Assembly: GCA_033763895.1 (NCBI GenBank)
Contig: JANRJQ010000002.1
Coordinates: forward strand, 1-53,816
Length of the DNA stretch: 53,816 nt
Reading direction: 5' to 3'
Origin: Chloroherpetonaceae bacterium
GTDB taxonomy: Bacteria; Bacteroidota; Chlorobiia; Chlorobiales; Thermochlorobacteraceae
The translations under genes and the position numbers were made by a program. This document shows positions 24,981 to 34,018 of this stretch, in pieces; position 1 is the first letter of the stretch, and each line of letters begins with the position of its first letter. The notes under the pieces were generated by a model. That model saw nothing but the letters and a program-made list of their open reading frames with translations, made no database searches and was not told the DNA's origin.

Positions 24981-25913
24981 GTGACATTATTTGAGCATTT
25001 TGCATCTAAACGCTTGATTATTGTTGGGGGAAAAGGCGGTGTGGGAAAAACGACCATTGCCGCCGCACTTTCGATAATGATCTCTCAAACCCACAAAACA
25101 TTAGTTGTTTCTACAGACCCTGCCCACTCACTTTCAGATTCATTTCGCCAATCGATAGGAAGCGAAATCACCAAGCTTTCAGAAAAGTATCCGCTCTTTG
25201 GATTAGAGATTTCTGCTGAAGATGCGTATCGAAAATTTATTGATCGGTATCGCAATCAATTAAAACTTCTCTTTGATAGCTCAACATACTTCGATGAAGA
25301 GGATATCAATGAAATGCTCTCGGTCTCTATCCCGGGGCTTGATGAAGTAATGAGTTTGAAAACGATCATCGACCTTTTGACAGAAAATCAATTTGATCGA
25401 ATCATCATTGATACCGCACCAACCGGACATGCGTTGCGTTTGCTTTCAATGCCGGATGTCTTGGATACTTGGATAAAAATGTCCGCTAAAATGCGTTGGA
25501 AATACAAAGAAGTCATTCAAACATTTAAGGGAAGTTATACACCGGATGAAGGAGATGATTTTTTAGTTGAGATGAAGAAATCGGTAAAGAGAATCGAAGC
25601 AATTCTGAAAGATAAGAACGCCTGCGAATTTTTGCCGGTCATGATTCCTACGGAAATGTCTTTTGCAGAAACAGAACGGTTAATCCTCGCTCTTCAACAA
25701 GAGGGAATAAATGCCGAGCATCTTTTTATCAATCAGGTTCTGCCTCCAAAAGAAGCTGGTATTTACTTTGCGCAAAAAGTAAAAGAAGAGCAGGCGCTGA
25801 TAAAAAGGATACAATCGAAAATCGACTTGACTTTACACCTAGTCGAACAGGAGCCTTTAGAAGTAAGAGGAATGGAAAGGCTGTTTGCCTTTGCTTCGAA
25901 AAACTTGAAATGA
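24981..25913 (+). CDS. ArsA/GET3-family ATPase
   Basis: 310 residues beginning at a GTG. The deviant Walker A VGGKGGVGKTTIAAAL (about 15-30) carries the signature lysine of ArsA/MinD ATPases. STDPAHSLSDSF follows (switch I-like), then IIDTAPTGHALRLLSMP (A-loop/switch II), both hallmarks of ArsA/GET3. There is a single nucleotide-binding domain, as in GET3, rather than the tandem ArsA. No arsB, arsC or arsR is nearby, so arsenite export is not supported. Chlorobiota often carry several such ATPases of unknown client. Spacing to the upstream methyltransferase is 8 bp. Confidence 0.88.
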   Translation: MTLFEHFASKRLIIVGGKGGVGKTTIAAALSIMISQTHKTLVVSTDPAHSLSDSFRQSIGSEITKLSEKYPLFGLEISAEDAYRKFIDRYRNQLKLLFDSSTYFDEEDINEMLSVSIPGLDEVMSLKTIIDLLTENQFDRIIIDTAPTGHALRLLSMPDVLDTWIKMSAKMRWKYKEVIQTFKGSYTPDEGDDFLVEMKKSVKRIEAILKDKNACEFLPVMIPTEMSFAETERLILALQQEGINAEHLFINQVLPPKEAGIYFAQKVKEEQALIKRIQSKIDLTLHLVEQEPLEVRGMERLFAFASKNLK

Positions 25914-25993
25914 GAATTCAAAGATTGAAATGAACCCCGTTTTCACCTATCTTCTTAAAAGCGATGATTTGAAAATTGAATTCAGCATAAAGG

Positions 25994-26416
25994 ATGGCTA
26001 AAGTCACGAAGTCCAAAAAGAAAACAGATCAAGAGCTGATTGTTGACGCCAATGAAGCAATGAATCGTGCAATTGCACCATATTCCAATTTTCAAGTTGG
26101 TGCAGCGCTTGAGTGCGAGAATGGCGAAATCATAACCGGTCATAACATTGAAAGCTCATCATATAGTCTTACGCTCTGTGCCGAGCGAGTCGCCATTTTT
26201 AAGGCATTATCTGAAGGTCATCGAAGTTTCAAACGAATTGCTATTGTTGCAAGCTCAGGTGAAATCTGTACACCGTGCGGGGCTTGCCGGCAGATTCTTG
26301 CCGATTTTGCACCTAAAGCCAAAATTATTCTTTCCAATAAACAGGGAAAAATGAAACGCTTCCAATTGCGCGAATTATTACCGCACCAATTTGATGCGAG
26401 TGTACTTAAATCTTAA
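25994..26416 (+). CDS. cdd: cytidine deaminase
   Basis: 140-residue homotetramer-type cytidine deaminase. The zinc site is complete: Cys62-Ala-Glu64 (LCAERVA), with Glu64 as the proton shuttle, and Cys95/Cys98 in PCGACRQIL. Residues 28-42 (PYSNFQVGAALE) and the HNIESSSYSLT loop bind the nucleoside. It converts cytidine and deoxycytidine to uridine and deoxyuridine in pyrimidine salvage. A short lysine-rich N-terminal extension precedes the fold. The length is slightly above the usual 130-136 residues. It stands in the plus-strand run between the ArsA-like ATPase and the transglutaminase gene. Confidence 0.95.
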   Translation: MAKVTKSKKKTDQELIVDANEAMNRAIAPYSNFQVGAALECENGEIITGHNIESSSYSLTLCAERVAIFKALSEGHRSFKRIAIVASSGEICTPCGACRQILADFAPKAKIILSNKQGKMKRFQLRELLPHQFDASVLKS

Positions 26417-26444
26417 CCTGCCTTATTCATCCTGATTTCATATC

Positions 26445-29400
26445 ATGTCAATCCGTGTTGCAATCCGTCATCATACCGAGTATCATTATGACCGGCCGGT
26501 TAAACTTTCACCTCATATTTTCAGGTTAAAGCCGGCACCGCATTGCCGAACAGCCATTGAATCTTACTCCTTTAAGCTTGAACCCAATAACTATTTCATT
26601 AATTGGCAACAAGACCCTTTTGGAAATTACTTGTCGCGGGTGGTCTTCCCCGAAAAAACAAATCGATTGATTGTGGACATCGAGGTTATTGCCAATTTAT
26701 CCATCATCAATCCGTTTGATTTCTTTCTTGAAGAATCTGCTTCTCATTATCCTTTTCAGTATGACGAGCAACTAAAGCGAGAACTCTTGCCTTATTTGGA
26801 AGTGAGAGAAGATGGTTTGCTTTTAAGAGATTGGATAAAGAAAATCAATCGAGAAAGACTTGGTACGGTTGACTTTTTGGTGATGTTAAACCAAATGCTT
26901 TGGAAAGATATTGCTTACACGATTCGATTAGAACCCGGTGTTCAAAGTTGCGAAGAAACACTCACTAAAAAGTCGGGGTCATGCCGCGATTCCGCGTGGC
27001 TTTTGGTACAGATTGTGCGTCATCTTGGGCTTGCGGCGCGGTTTGTTTCCGGTTATTTAATTCAATTAAAACCCGATGTCAAAGCCATAGATGGACCAAG
27101 TGGTTCGGAACATGATTTTACTGATTTGCACGCTTGGGCTGAAGTTTACATTCCGGGAGCAGGGTGGATTGGGTTTGACCCGACTTCGGGCTTGCTTGCA
27201 GCGGAAGGGCATATTCCACTTGCTGCAACGCCGGATTTCCAGAGTGCAGCGCCGGTCACAGGAGCAACTGATATTTGTGAAGTGACATTTTCATATCACA
27301 ATACCGTCGAACGAATTTATGAACGCCCCCGTGTGACAAAACCATTTAGCGAGGAGAGTTGGAATGAGATATTAAAACTTGGAGAAGCGGTTGATTTGCG
27401 ATTGCAAGCCGGAGATGTTCGGCTTACAATGGGCGGTGAACCAACCTTCGTTTCAATTGATGATATGGAATCGGCACAGTGGAACACCGCGGCCGATGGT
27501 GGCCACAAGCGGCATTTGGCCAACGATTTGGTAAAGCGATTGCGCCTAACATTTGCGCCCGGGGGATTACTTCATTTTGGTCAAGGGAAATGGTACCCGG
27601 GTGAAGAATTACCTCGCTGGCAATATGGTTGTTATTGGAGAAAAGACGGCATTCCTATTTGGCATAACGATGCGCTATTTGCAGATATAGAAAATGATTA
27701 TGGGTTTACTCATAAAAATGCAGAGCAATTTGGACTTTTGTTAGCAAATAAGATTGGATTAAGTCAAGAGTTTCTCACGGTGGCGTTTGAAGATGCGATT
27801 TATTACGCCGTCAAAGAGCAAGAGCTTCCACCGAACATCGACCCACATCAATTTGATTTGAAAGACTCTTTAGAGAGAAAAAGGCTTGCACGGCTTTTAG
27901 AGCGAGGAATGGAAACACCGGCAGGTTATGCTCTTCCGATTATGTGGGATTTGGCCGAGGATACTTGGGTATCGTGTGACTGGAAGTTTAAAAGAGAGAA
28001 ATGCTATTTGCTTGCAGGCGATTCGCCGATGGGCTATCGGTTACCTTTGAAATCATTACCATATTTAGCTCCTGAGAAAAGGCCGATTGATCTTCCGCGA
28101 GATTTACATCAACCTTTGCCGCCTCTTGATGACTTTTCTTTACAAACCGAAAGAGATGCAACGCAAGCACGAACAAAATCAAAAGCCTCTGAATGGAAAG
28201 AAACAGGGAAGCTAAGAGAAGTGATTTACACAGCAATCTGTCTTGAAGCTCGTGCTGGAAAGCTTTATGTTTTTATGCCGCCGGTGTCTTATTTAGAACA
28301 TTACTTGAAATTGGTTGCTGTGATTGAAGAAACGGCTCGCGAACTCTCAATGCCCATAATTCTTGAAGGCTATGAGCCACCACGAGACTATCGGCTCGAA
28401 GTGCTCAAAGTAACGCCCGACCCCGGCGTTATTGAAGTCAACATTCACCCGTCAAAAACTTGGAGTGAATTGGTTAAGAAAATAGAATCGCTTTATGAAA
28501 CAGCACGGCACGCAAGGCTTGGTACGGAGAAGTTTATGCTTGACGGAAGGCATACCGGAAGCGGCGGCGGAAATCATATTACAATAAGCTCCAGTACGCC
28601 TTCAGATTCACCGCTCCTTCGAAAGCCCGATTTGCTTAGAAGTCTTATCACATATTGGCAACATCATCCTTCGCTCTCATATCTTTTTTCAAGTGCATTT
28701 ATAGGGCCAACGTCACAAGCGCCAAGAGTCGATGAAGGACGAGACGAACGGCTTTATGAATTGGAAATTGCTTTTTCAAATATTAAAGAAGGAATTGAGT
28801 CACAACCATTTTGGCTCATCGATCGATTGCTTCGGCATTTGCTGACAGATTTATCGGGGAACACGCATCGCTCAGAATTTTGTATTGATAAGCTTTTTTC
28901 ACCGAATTCCCCAACAGGACGACTGGGAATCCTCGAATTTAGAGGCTTTGAGATGCCCCCACATTATCAAATGAGTTTACTTCAACAATTGCTTGTGCGA
29001 GCACTGATTGCGAAATTTTGGGAAAGACCTTATAAAAAGCCACTTGTTCGCTGGGGAACAGCATTGCATGATAAGTTTATGTTGCCACATTATGTAAAAT
29101 CGGATTTGTATCACGTATTAGAAGATCTTGCAGAAGATGGGTTTCAATTTGACCCGCATTGGTTTGATTCTTTTCTTGAATTCCGATTCCCACATTATGG
29201 CACGACAAAATTAGGCGATATGGCAATTGAACTCCGTGCAGGTATCGAGCCTTGGCATGTATTGGGAGAAGAAATGAGCAATATGGGAACGGCAAGGTTT
29301 GTCGATTCAAGCGTTGAGCGATTGCAAGTAAAACTTTCAGGATTAATTGATTCTCGACACGCTTTACTCTGTAATGGTGTTCGCGTTCCCTTACACGCGA

Positions 29401-29855
29401 CTGGCAAACAAGGAGAATATGTATGTGGTATTCGGTACAAAGCGTGGGCACCGCCTTCTGCACTTCACCCTACGATAAATGCTCAGACGCCGCTAGTTTT
29501 CGATCTTGTTGACCTTTGGAATGAAAGGGCGGTTGGCGGATGTGTTTATCATGTCGTGCATCCCGGCGGAAGAAACTATGAGACTTTTCCAGTTAATGCT
29601 TATGAAGCAGAGGGAAGAAGGATTAACCGTTTTGAAGAAGGTGGGTTTACGCCCTCAACCTTACTTCCTCCTCCTGAGATTACGGGTGCATACAGAAGCT
29701 TTTCTGAAGTGAGATATGAATCGGTGAAAGACATTAAATCTCTTACCTCGGCGACTGCTTTTCAAGCTTTACTCCCCCCAAAAATGATAAAGGTTAAAGA
29801 GCTTTCAGAGAGCCTTGAATATCCTTATACGCTTGACTTAAGGCGTCAATTCTAA
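26445..29855 (+). CDS. transglutaminase-like/DUF2126 protein
   Basis: 1136 residues. The first third is a bacterial transglutaminase-like cysteine peptidase fold: N-terminal beta domain (about 1-90), then the core with SGSCRDSAW (Cys180), DLHAWAEV (His229) and GFDPTSGL (Asp245), a complete Cys-His-Asp triad. The remainder (about 315-1110) matches the layout of DUF2126, with MGGEPTFVSIDDMES, GGLLHFGQGKWYPGE, DGRHTGSGGGNH and LEFRGFEMPPH. Proteins of this fusion occur in genomes with a circularly permuted ATP-grasp/alpha-E peptide-ligation system. No such partner is adjacent, so the target peptide is unknown. It is followed 12 bp later by the glutamate symporter gene. Confidence 0.88.
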   Translation: MSIRVAIRHHTEYHYDRPVKLSPHIFRLKPAPHCRTAIESYSFKLEPNNYFINWQQDPFGNYLSRVVFPEKTNRLIVDIEVIANLSIINPFDFFLEESASHYPFQYDEQLKRELLPYLEVREDGLLLRDWIKKINRERLGTVDFLVMLNQMLWKDIAYTIRLEPGVQSCEETLTKKSGSCRDSAWLLVQIVRHLGLAARFVSGYLIQLKPDVKAIDGPSGSEHDFTDLHAWAEVYIPGAGWIGFDPTSGLLAAEGHIPLAATPDFQSAAPVTGATDICEVTFSYHNTVERIYERPRVTKPFSEESWNEILKLGEAVDLRLQAGDVRLTMGGEPTFVSIDDMESAQWNTAADGGHKRHLANDLVKRLRLTFAPGGLLHFGQGKWYPGEELPRWQYGCYWRKDGIPIWHNDALFADIENDYGFTHKNAEQFGLLLANKIGLSQEFLTVAFEDAIYYAVKEQELPPNIDPHQFDLKDSLERKRLARLLERGMETPAGYALPIMWDLAEDTWVSCDWKFKREKCYLLAGDSPMGYRLPLKSLPYLAPEKRPIDLPRDLHQPLPPLDDFSLQTERDATQARTKSKASEWKETGKLREVIYTAICLEARAGKLYVFMPPVSYLEHYLKLVAVIEETARELSMPIILEGYEPPRDYRLEVLKVTPDPGVIEVNIHPSKTWSELVKKIESLYETARHARLGTEKFMLDGRHTGSGGGNHITISSSTPSDSPLLRKPDLLRSLITYWQHHPSLSYLFSSAFIGPTSQAPRVDEGRDERLYELEIAFSNIKEGIESQPFWLIDRLLRHLLTDLSGNTHRSEFCIDKLFSPNSPTGRLGILEFRGFEMPPHYQMSLLQQLLVRALIAKFWERPYKKPLVRWGTALHDKFMLPHYVKSDLYHVLEDLAEDGFQFDPHWFDSFLEFRFPHYGTTKLGDMAIELRAGIEPWHVLGEEMSNMGTARFVDSSVERLQVKLSGLIDSRHALLCNGVRVPLHATGKQGEYVCGIRYKAWAPPSALHPTINAQTPLVFDLVDLWNERAVGGCVYHVVHPGGRNYETFPVNAYEAEGRRINRFEEGGFTPSTLLPPPEITGAYRSFSEVRYESVKDIKSLTSATAFQALLPPKMIKVKELSESLEYPYTLDLRRQF

Positions 29856-29867
29856 TACTAAAAAAAT

Positions 29868-31088
29868 ATGATAAAACTTGATATGATTCATACGCTGGCA
29901 TTCGCCGGTTTGGTCATATTTTTGGGGCACTTTCTCCGAATTTGGATTCCTGTTTTAGCCAAATACAGCATTCCCTCTCCTGTGATTGGAGGGCTTCTCG
30001 TTGCTTTTACGATTGCATTTTTCAAAACGGGTGATGAATTGCCAATCCAATTTGATAATTCCTTACAAACCCCATTGATGATTGCCTTTTTTGCCTCTGT
30101 GGGTTTTAGCGCAAGTTTATCGCTATTGAAAGTTGGTGGTAAACAGGTTTTGCTTTTTTTTGGAATTAGCTCCTTAATGCTTGTTATACAAAATATTATA
30201 GGGGTTGGGTTGGGAACTGTGCTCAATGTTCACCCTCTTTTTGGTTTAATGTGCAGTTCGGTTACTTTAGCAGGTGGGCCGGCAACGGCACTGGCATTTG
30301 CGCCGGAATTTGAAAAGGCTGGGATGCAAGGCGCAAGTGTTGTTGGCATCGCTGCCGCAATGCTGGGAATAATTTTCGGTGGTGTAATCGGAAGCCCTAT
30401 TGCTACTCTTTTAATTAGAAGAGACGCACTGGATAAAAAAATTGGACTTTCTAATTCTGACAAAAATAACTTACCTGTTTCAGTTATTGAGGGAAATAAG
30501 AGTTTATCAAAAAGTATTGAAGAAGAATCGGGTTTCTCTCTCCTCAAATGTATTGTAGCGATATTGCTTGTCATGTGGGTCGGCTCTTGGCTTAGCAACG
30601 CAATTGCAACATCTGGCGCTACACTTCCAGCGTATATCGGCACTATGATTATTGCATCTATTGTTCGGAACTTGGATGATCGGTTTCAGTGGTTTCGCTT
30701 ATCTAATAAAGTGATTGATGATTTAGGAAACGCAGCTCTCTCTATTTTTCTTACTGTTGCATTAATGACCTTAAAAGTTTGGGAAATCAAAACGCTCGCC
30801 TTACCGATGATTCTTATCATTCTCATTCAAACCATTGCCGTCGGTTTAGTAAGCTATACGGTGATATACCGAATGATGGGGCTCGACTACGATGCCGCCA
30901 CTATGAGTGCTGGTTTTAGCGGCTTTATGCTTGGAACATCGGCCAACGCAATGGCGAATATGAAATCAATTACCGATCGATATGGGGCTGCATCAAGGGC
31001 TTTTTTGGTAGTTCCAATAGTTGCAGCATTTTTGATTGATTTCACGAATGCGGTTTTCATTACATTTTGTTTGAACCTTTTGAAGTAA
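29868..31088 (+). CDS. gltS: sodium/glutamate symporter GltS
   Basis: 406-residue polytopic inner-membrane protein with about ten or more hydrophobic segments. Typical GltS stretches are IPSPVIGGLLVAF near the N-terminus, and SSVTLAGGPATALAFAP with GVIGSPIATLLIRR in the middle; they recur in inverted form as GFSGFMLGTSANAMANM near the C-terminus. The family imports glutamate with sodium. The gene follows the transglutaminase/DUF2126 gene by 12 bp and precedes the serine-dehydratase subunit gene by 9 bp, so all three are probably one transcript linked to amino-acid use. Length is close to the E. coli protein. Confidence 0.93.
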   Translation: MIKLDMIHTLAFAGLVIFLGHFLRIWIPVLAKYSIPSPVIGGLLVAFTIAFFKTGDELPIQFDNSLQTPLMIAFFASVGFSASLSLLKVGGKQVLLFFGISSLMLVIQNIIGVGLGTVLNVHPLFGLMCSSVTLAGGPATALAFAPEFEKAGMQGASVVGIAAAMLGIIFGGVIGSPIATLLIRRDALDKKIGLSNSDKNNLPVSVIEGNKSLSKSIEEESGFSLLKCIVAILLVMWVGSWLSNAIATSGATLPAYIGTMIIASIVRNLDDRFQWFRLSNKVIDDLGNAALSIFLTVALMTLKVWEIKTLALPMILIILIQTIAVGLVSYTVIYRMMGLDYDAATMSAGFSGFMLGTSANAMANMKSITDRYGAASRAFLVVPIVAAFLIDFTNAVFITFCLNLLK

Positions 31089-31097
31089 AAGCGAATA

Positions 31098-31823
31098 ATG
31101 AAAAAAACAGGAGAACCCAGTCTTTTCGATATTCTTGGGCCAATCATGATAGGTCCTTCGAGTTCGCATACAGCAGGAGCCAGCCGGATTGGATTTGTAG
31201 CGCGTCAGCTACTTGATGTTGAGCCTACGGAAGCAGTAATTACACTTTATAATTCCTTTGCAAGAACACACAAAGGGCACGGAACGGATTGTGCTATTAT
31301 TGGTGGGATATTAGGGTTTGAGCCTGATGATGAAAGGCTGAAAAGTTCCTTTGAACTTGCGTGGCAGAAAAACTTAAAATGGGATTTCAAATTCGCTGGT
31401 GATGCCGAGCGCTTTCACTCCAATGCCGCGCGAATTCGATTAAATGGGAAATCGAATGACGATTCTAATCGCTCTATTGAAGTTGTTGGTGCTTCACTTG
31501 GTGGTGGAAGAATTTTGATTCAAGAGATAGAAGGATTTGCACTCGAATTTAACGCTCAACTTGATACACTAGTGATCATTGCAGAAGATATCAAGGGGAG
31601 TATTCAAAAAATTTCGGGAGTAATTTCTGAATCAGGTCTCAATATTGCACAGATGAGCGTTTCAAGAAATGTGACTCAAAGCATTCCTTTAGCAAGTATG
31701 GTTATTGAACTTGACCAAGCACCACCAAACGAAACGGTAAGAGCAATTGGCAATCTTCATTGGGTAAAATTCTCACGACTTGTCCCCTCGATGTTTTCAA
31801 GCAGCTCTCGGTATGAAAAGTAA
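31098..31823 (+). CDS. sdaAB: L-serine dehydratase, iron-sulfur-dependent, beta subunit
   Basis: 241 residues. The N-terminal part has the SDH beta signature DILGPIMIGPSSSHTAGA (about 10-27), FARTHKGHGTD and an ASLGGGRILI element. The C-terminal ACT-like domain (about 155-225, TLVIIAEDIKGSIQKISGVI) is a regulatory ligand-binding fold. In two-subunit serine dehydratases this chain pairs with an alpha subunit that carries the 4Fe-4S cluster and converts L-serine to pyruvate and ammonia. No alpha gene is adjacent: the next gene is a histidine kinase. Either sdaAA lies elsewhere or this subunit is an orphan. It lies 9 bp after gltS. Confidence 0.92.
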   Translation: MKKTGEPSLFDILGPIMIGPSSSHTAGASRIGFVARQLLDVEPTEAVITLYNSFARTHKGHGTDCAIIGGILGFEPDDERLKSSFELAWQKNLKWDFKFAGDAERFHSNAARIRLNGKSNDDSNRSIEVVGASLGGGRILIQEIEGFALEFNAQLDTLVIIAEDIKGSIQKISGVISESGLNIAQMSVSRNVTQSIPLASMVIELDQAPPNETVRAIGNLHWVKFSRLVPSMFSSSSRYEK

Positions 31824-31856
31824 ACCTAAGTCGCTTGATTTAATTTTCGGTTAATG

Positions 31857-31884
31857 TTGAACCCCCGCTTTAGCGTTATATTTA
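31857..31884 (+). promoter_or_regulatory. possible FCB-type promoter of the histidine kinase
   Basis: TTG (31857-31859) and TATATTTA (31877-31884) are spaced by 17 bp. The second is one base off TAnnTTTG. It lies 20 bp before the kinase ATG. Confidence 0.35.
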
Positions 31885-31904
31885 ACGATAATACTTAAAT
31901 CAAG

Positions 31905-34004
31905 ATGGTAAGAACTGCCGGATTTTTCTTTCTCCTTTTAGTCTTTACCTCAGTTCAAAGCACCGCACAAATCGAACGTGATAGCTTAGTTCTATCGATT
32001 CAAGCTCTTCCCGATTCAGAAGAAAAAGTAAAAAGGTTTCATGATTTGGCTTGGCAATTCAGGCGTTCTGAGCCTGTGTTTTCGAAGCTACTACTGGAAA
32101 AGGCCGAGCCAATAGCGAAGAAATTGAATAACGCAGCACTACTTGCAGAAAACTATAATTTCCAAGGCGTCGTCTTGCGAAATCAAGGTCGATTTGCTGA
32201 GTCGATTAACTTTTTCTTTCAAGCTTTGCAACTTACCGAATCTTCGAATCCAACAGGATTAATAAGGCAGCAATATGGATACTCGCTCAATAATATTGGC
32301 GATATCTATCAGCGTATTGATGATATCGAAAATGCGATCATTTATTCCAATAAAGCGATTCGTGTATTTAAGGAACTTCACGACTCCGCCGGACTCGCGT
32401 ATGCGTATTTACGATTAGGAGAACTTTACGAAAACGAGCATAAGTATGACTTGGCTCTCTCCTCATTTCAAAATGTACTTGCGCTCCGAAAAACTAAAGG
32501 CAGCAATGAGCAAATCGCTACCACAATGGCTAGAATTGCCAGAACCTACTTGCAACTCCGATTGCCCGAAAATGCATACCCATTGATTCAAGAAGCCCTG
32601 AAGATAAAACCGATTCCACCTCACATTGATGTGTATTTGAAAGCTTCTGAAGCAGAAGTACTTTTTCAAAATGGGCTTTCTGAAAAGGCGCTCAATTTAG
32701 CGGATTCAGTTCTTCAATCTGCCCGAAAAATCGGGCTTAAAGAATATGAGCGTGATTTACATTACACACTCTTTCGTGCGTATCAGAAAATAGGAAACGA
32801 TAAGAAAGCCTTGGTCCATCATTTGGACTACACTTCACTTAAAGATTCGCTGGGCAATGTATTAACAACCGGGAAGATTGCTGATTCAAGAATGAATTTC
32901 GAATTGAACAAGAAAAACTCTGAAATCAAAATACTTGAACTTCAAGCGGAGCGGCAAATCTTTGTCAATATTCTTACTTCGCTCGTTTTTTTAATCATTG
33001 TGGGGTTCATGTTTGAAGTGGTGAGAAGAAATCGAAGTCGAACGCGAATTAACCAAAAACTCAATGAACAAAACTCAACGATTCTGATTCAAAATCAGGA
33101 AATCATCAAGCAAAAAGAGTTTTTGATGGCTCAGGCCGAGAGGCTTGAGAGTGCCTTGAGAAAGAAAAATGAAGCATTCGATCAACTTTCAGTAATGATA
33201 CAAGAAATCACGCTGCAGAAAGATCGAGTTGAGGAGCAAAGAAAAATCGCAGAAAGTGCAAATTCCTTTAAAACTGAACTCTTGGGGATTGCTGCACATG
33301 ATTTGAAAAATCCACTGACAATTATCAAAGGCTATACGGAACTTCTTCTTGAAAAGGAAAATCTCAATGCAGAGGAATCCGATATGCTCTTCAGAATTAA
33401 AGAATCGTGTGAGCGAATGATGAGATTAATCAATGATCTCTTAGGAACCGCATCGATTGACTCCGGTAACCTCAAATTAAATTTTTTATCAACGAACATT
33501 ACAGCCCTTACCGAATTTGTTATTGAACAAAACCTTACACTGGCTCAAAGAAAAACTCAGAAAATTTTGTTTCAACCGGAAGGTAACTTTTTCGTTTGGG
33601 CCGACTCCGAAAGGTTAAAAACCGTCATTGACAACCTTTTAAGCAATGCAGTAAAATATAGCCCGAAAGGAAAAACGATTGAGGTGTCTTTATTGAAAAA
33701 GGAGACGAAAGAGATTTTGCACTATTTGAACCCTAATGAACGCTGGGAAGCCGCATCAGGGAATGTGTTATTAGCCGTTAAAGATGAAGGCCCCGGTTTT
33801 AGTGAAGAAGATCAAAAGAAACTCTTCAAACGATTTCAACGATTAGCCGTTCGGCCAACGGGAGGAGAGTATTCAACCGGATTAGGACTCTCTATTGCGA
33901 AGGATTTGGTTTCGGCAATGAATGGAAAAATTTGGGCTGAGTCCGCAGGCAGCGGTAAGGGAAGCTGTTTTTATATTCTATTTCCACTGCATCAAATTGA
34001 ATAA
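31905..34004 (+). CDS. TPR-containing sensor histidine kinase
   Basis: 699 residues. A signal peptide (about 1-22, ending STAQ) leads to a periplasmic array of about six TPRs (about 40-320). One membrane helix (about 350-370, ILTSLVFLIIVGFMFEVV) is followed by a cytoplasmic coiled coil (about 375-450). The HisKA dimer domain has the phospho-acceptor His465 in LLGIAAHDLKNPLTIIKGY. The HATPase domain shows the N box LLSNAVKYSPKG, G1 DEGPGF and G2 GLGLSIAKDLV. TPR-type sensor kinases of this layout are frequent in Bacteroidota. The signal is unknown, and no response regulator gene is adjacent, so its partner is elsewhere. pbpC starts 8-14 bp after its stop. Confidence 0.93.
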   Translation: MVRTAGFFFLLLVFTSVQSTAQIERDSLVLSIQALPDSEEKVKRFHDLAWQFRRSEPVFSKLLLEKAEPIAKKLNNAALLAENYNFQGVVLRNQGRFAESINFFFQALQLTESSNPTGLIRQQYGYSLNNIGDIYQRIDDIENAIIYSNKAIRVFKELHDSAGLAYAYLRLGELYENEHKYDLALSSFQNVLALRKTKGSNEQIATTMARIARTYLQLRLPENAYPLIQEALKIKPIPPHIDVYLKASEAEVLFQNGLSEKALNLADSVLQSARKIGLKEYERDLHYTLFRAYQKIGNDKKALVHHLDYTSLKDSLGNVLTTGKIADSRMNFELNKKNSEIKILELQAERQIFVNILTSLVFLIIVGFMFEVVRRNRSRTRINQKLNEQNSTILIQNQEIIKQKEFLMAQAERLESALRKKNEAFDQLSVMIQEITLQKDRVEEQRKIAESANSFKTELLGIAAHDLKNPLTIIKGYTELLLEKENLNAEESDMLFRIKESCERMMRLINDLLGTASIDSGNLKLNFLSTNITALTEFVIEQNLTLAQRKTQKILFQPEGNFFVWADSERLKTVIDNLLSNAVKYSPKGKTIEVSLLKKETKEILHYLNPNERWEAASGNVLLAVKDEGPGFSEEDQKKLFKRFQRLAVRPTGGEYSTGLGLSIAKDLVSAMNGKIWAESAGSGKGSCFYILFPLHQIE

Positions 34005-34018
34005 TCGTTTGGGTGGAC

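Noticed and set aside
24981-25913. Arsenical resistance locus
   Set aside because: Only a single-domain ArsA/GET3 ATPase is present; no arsB, arsC or arsR neighbours.
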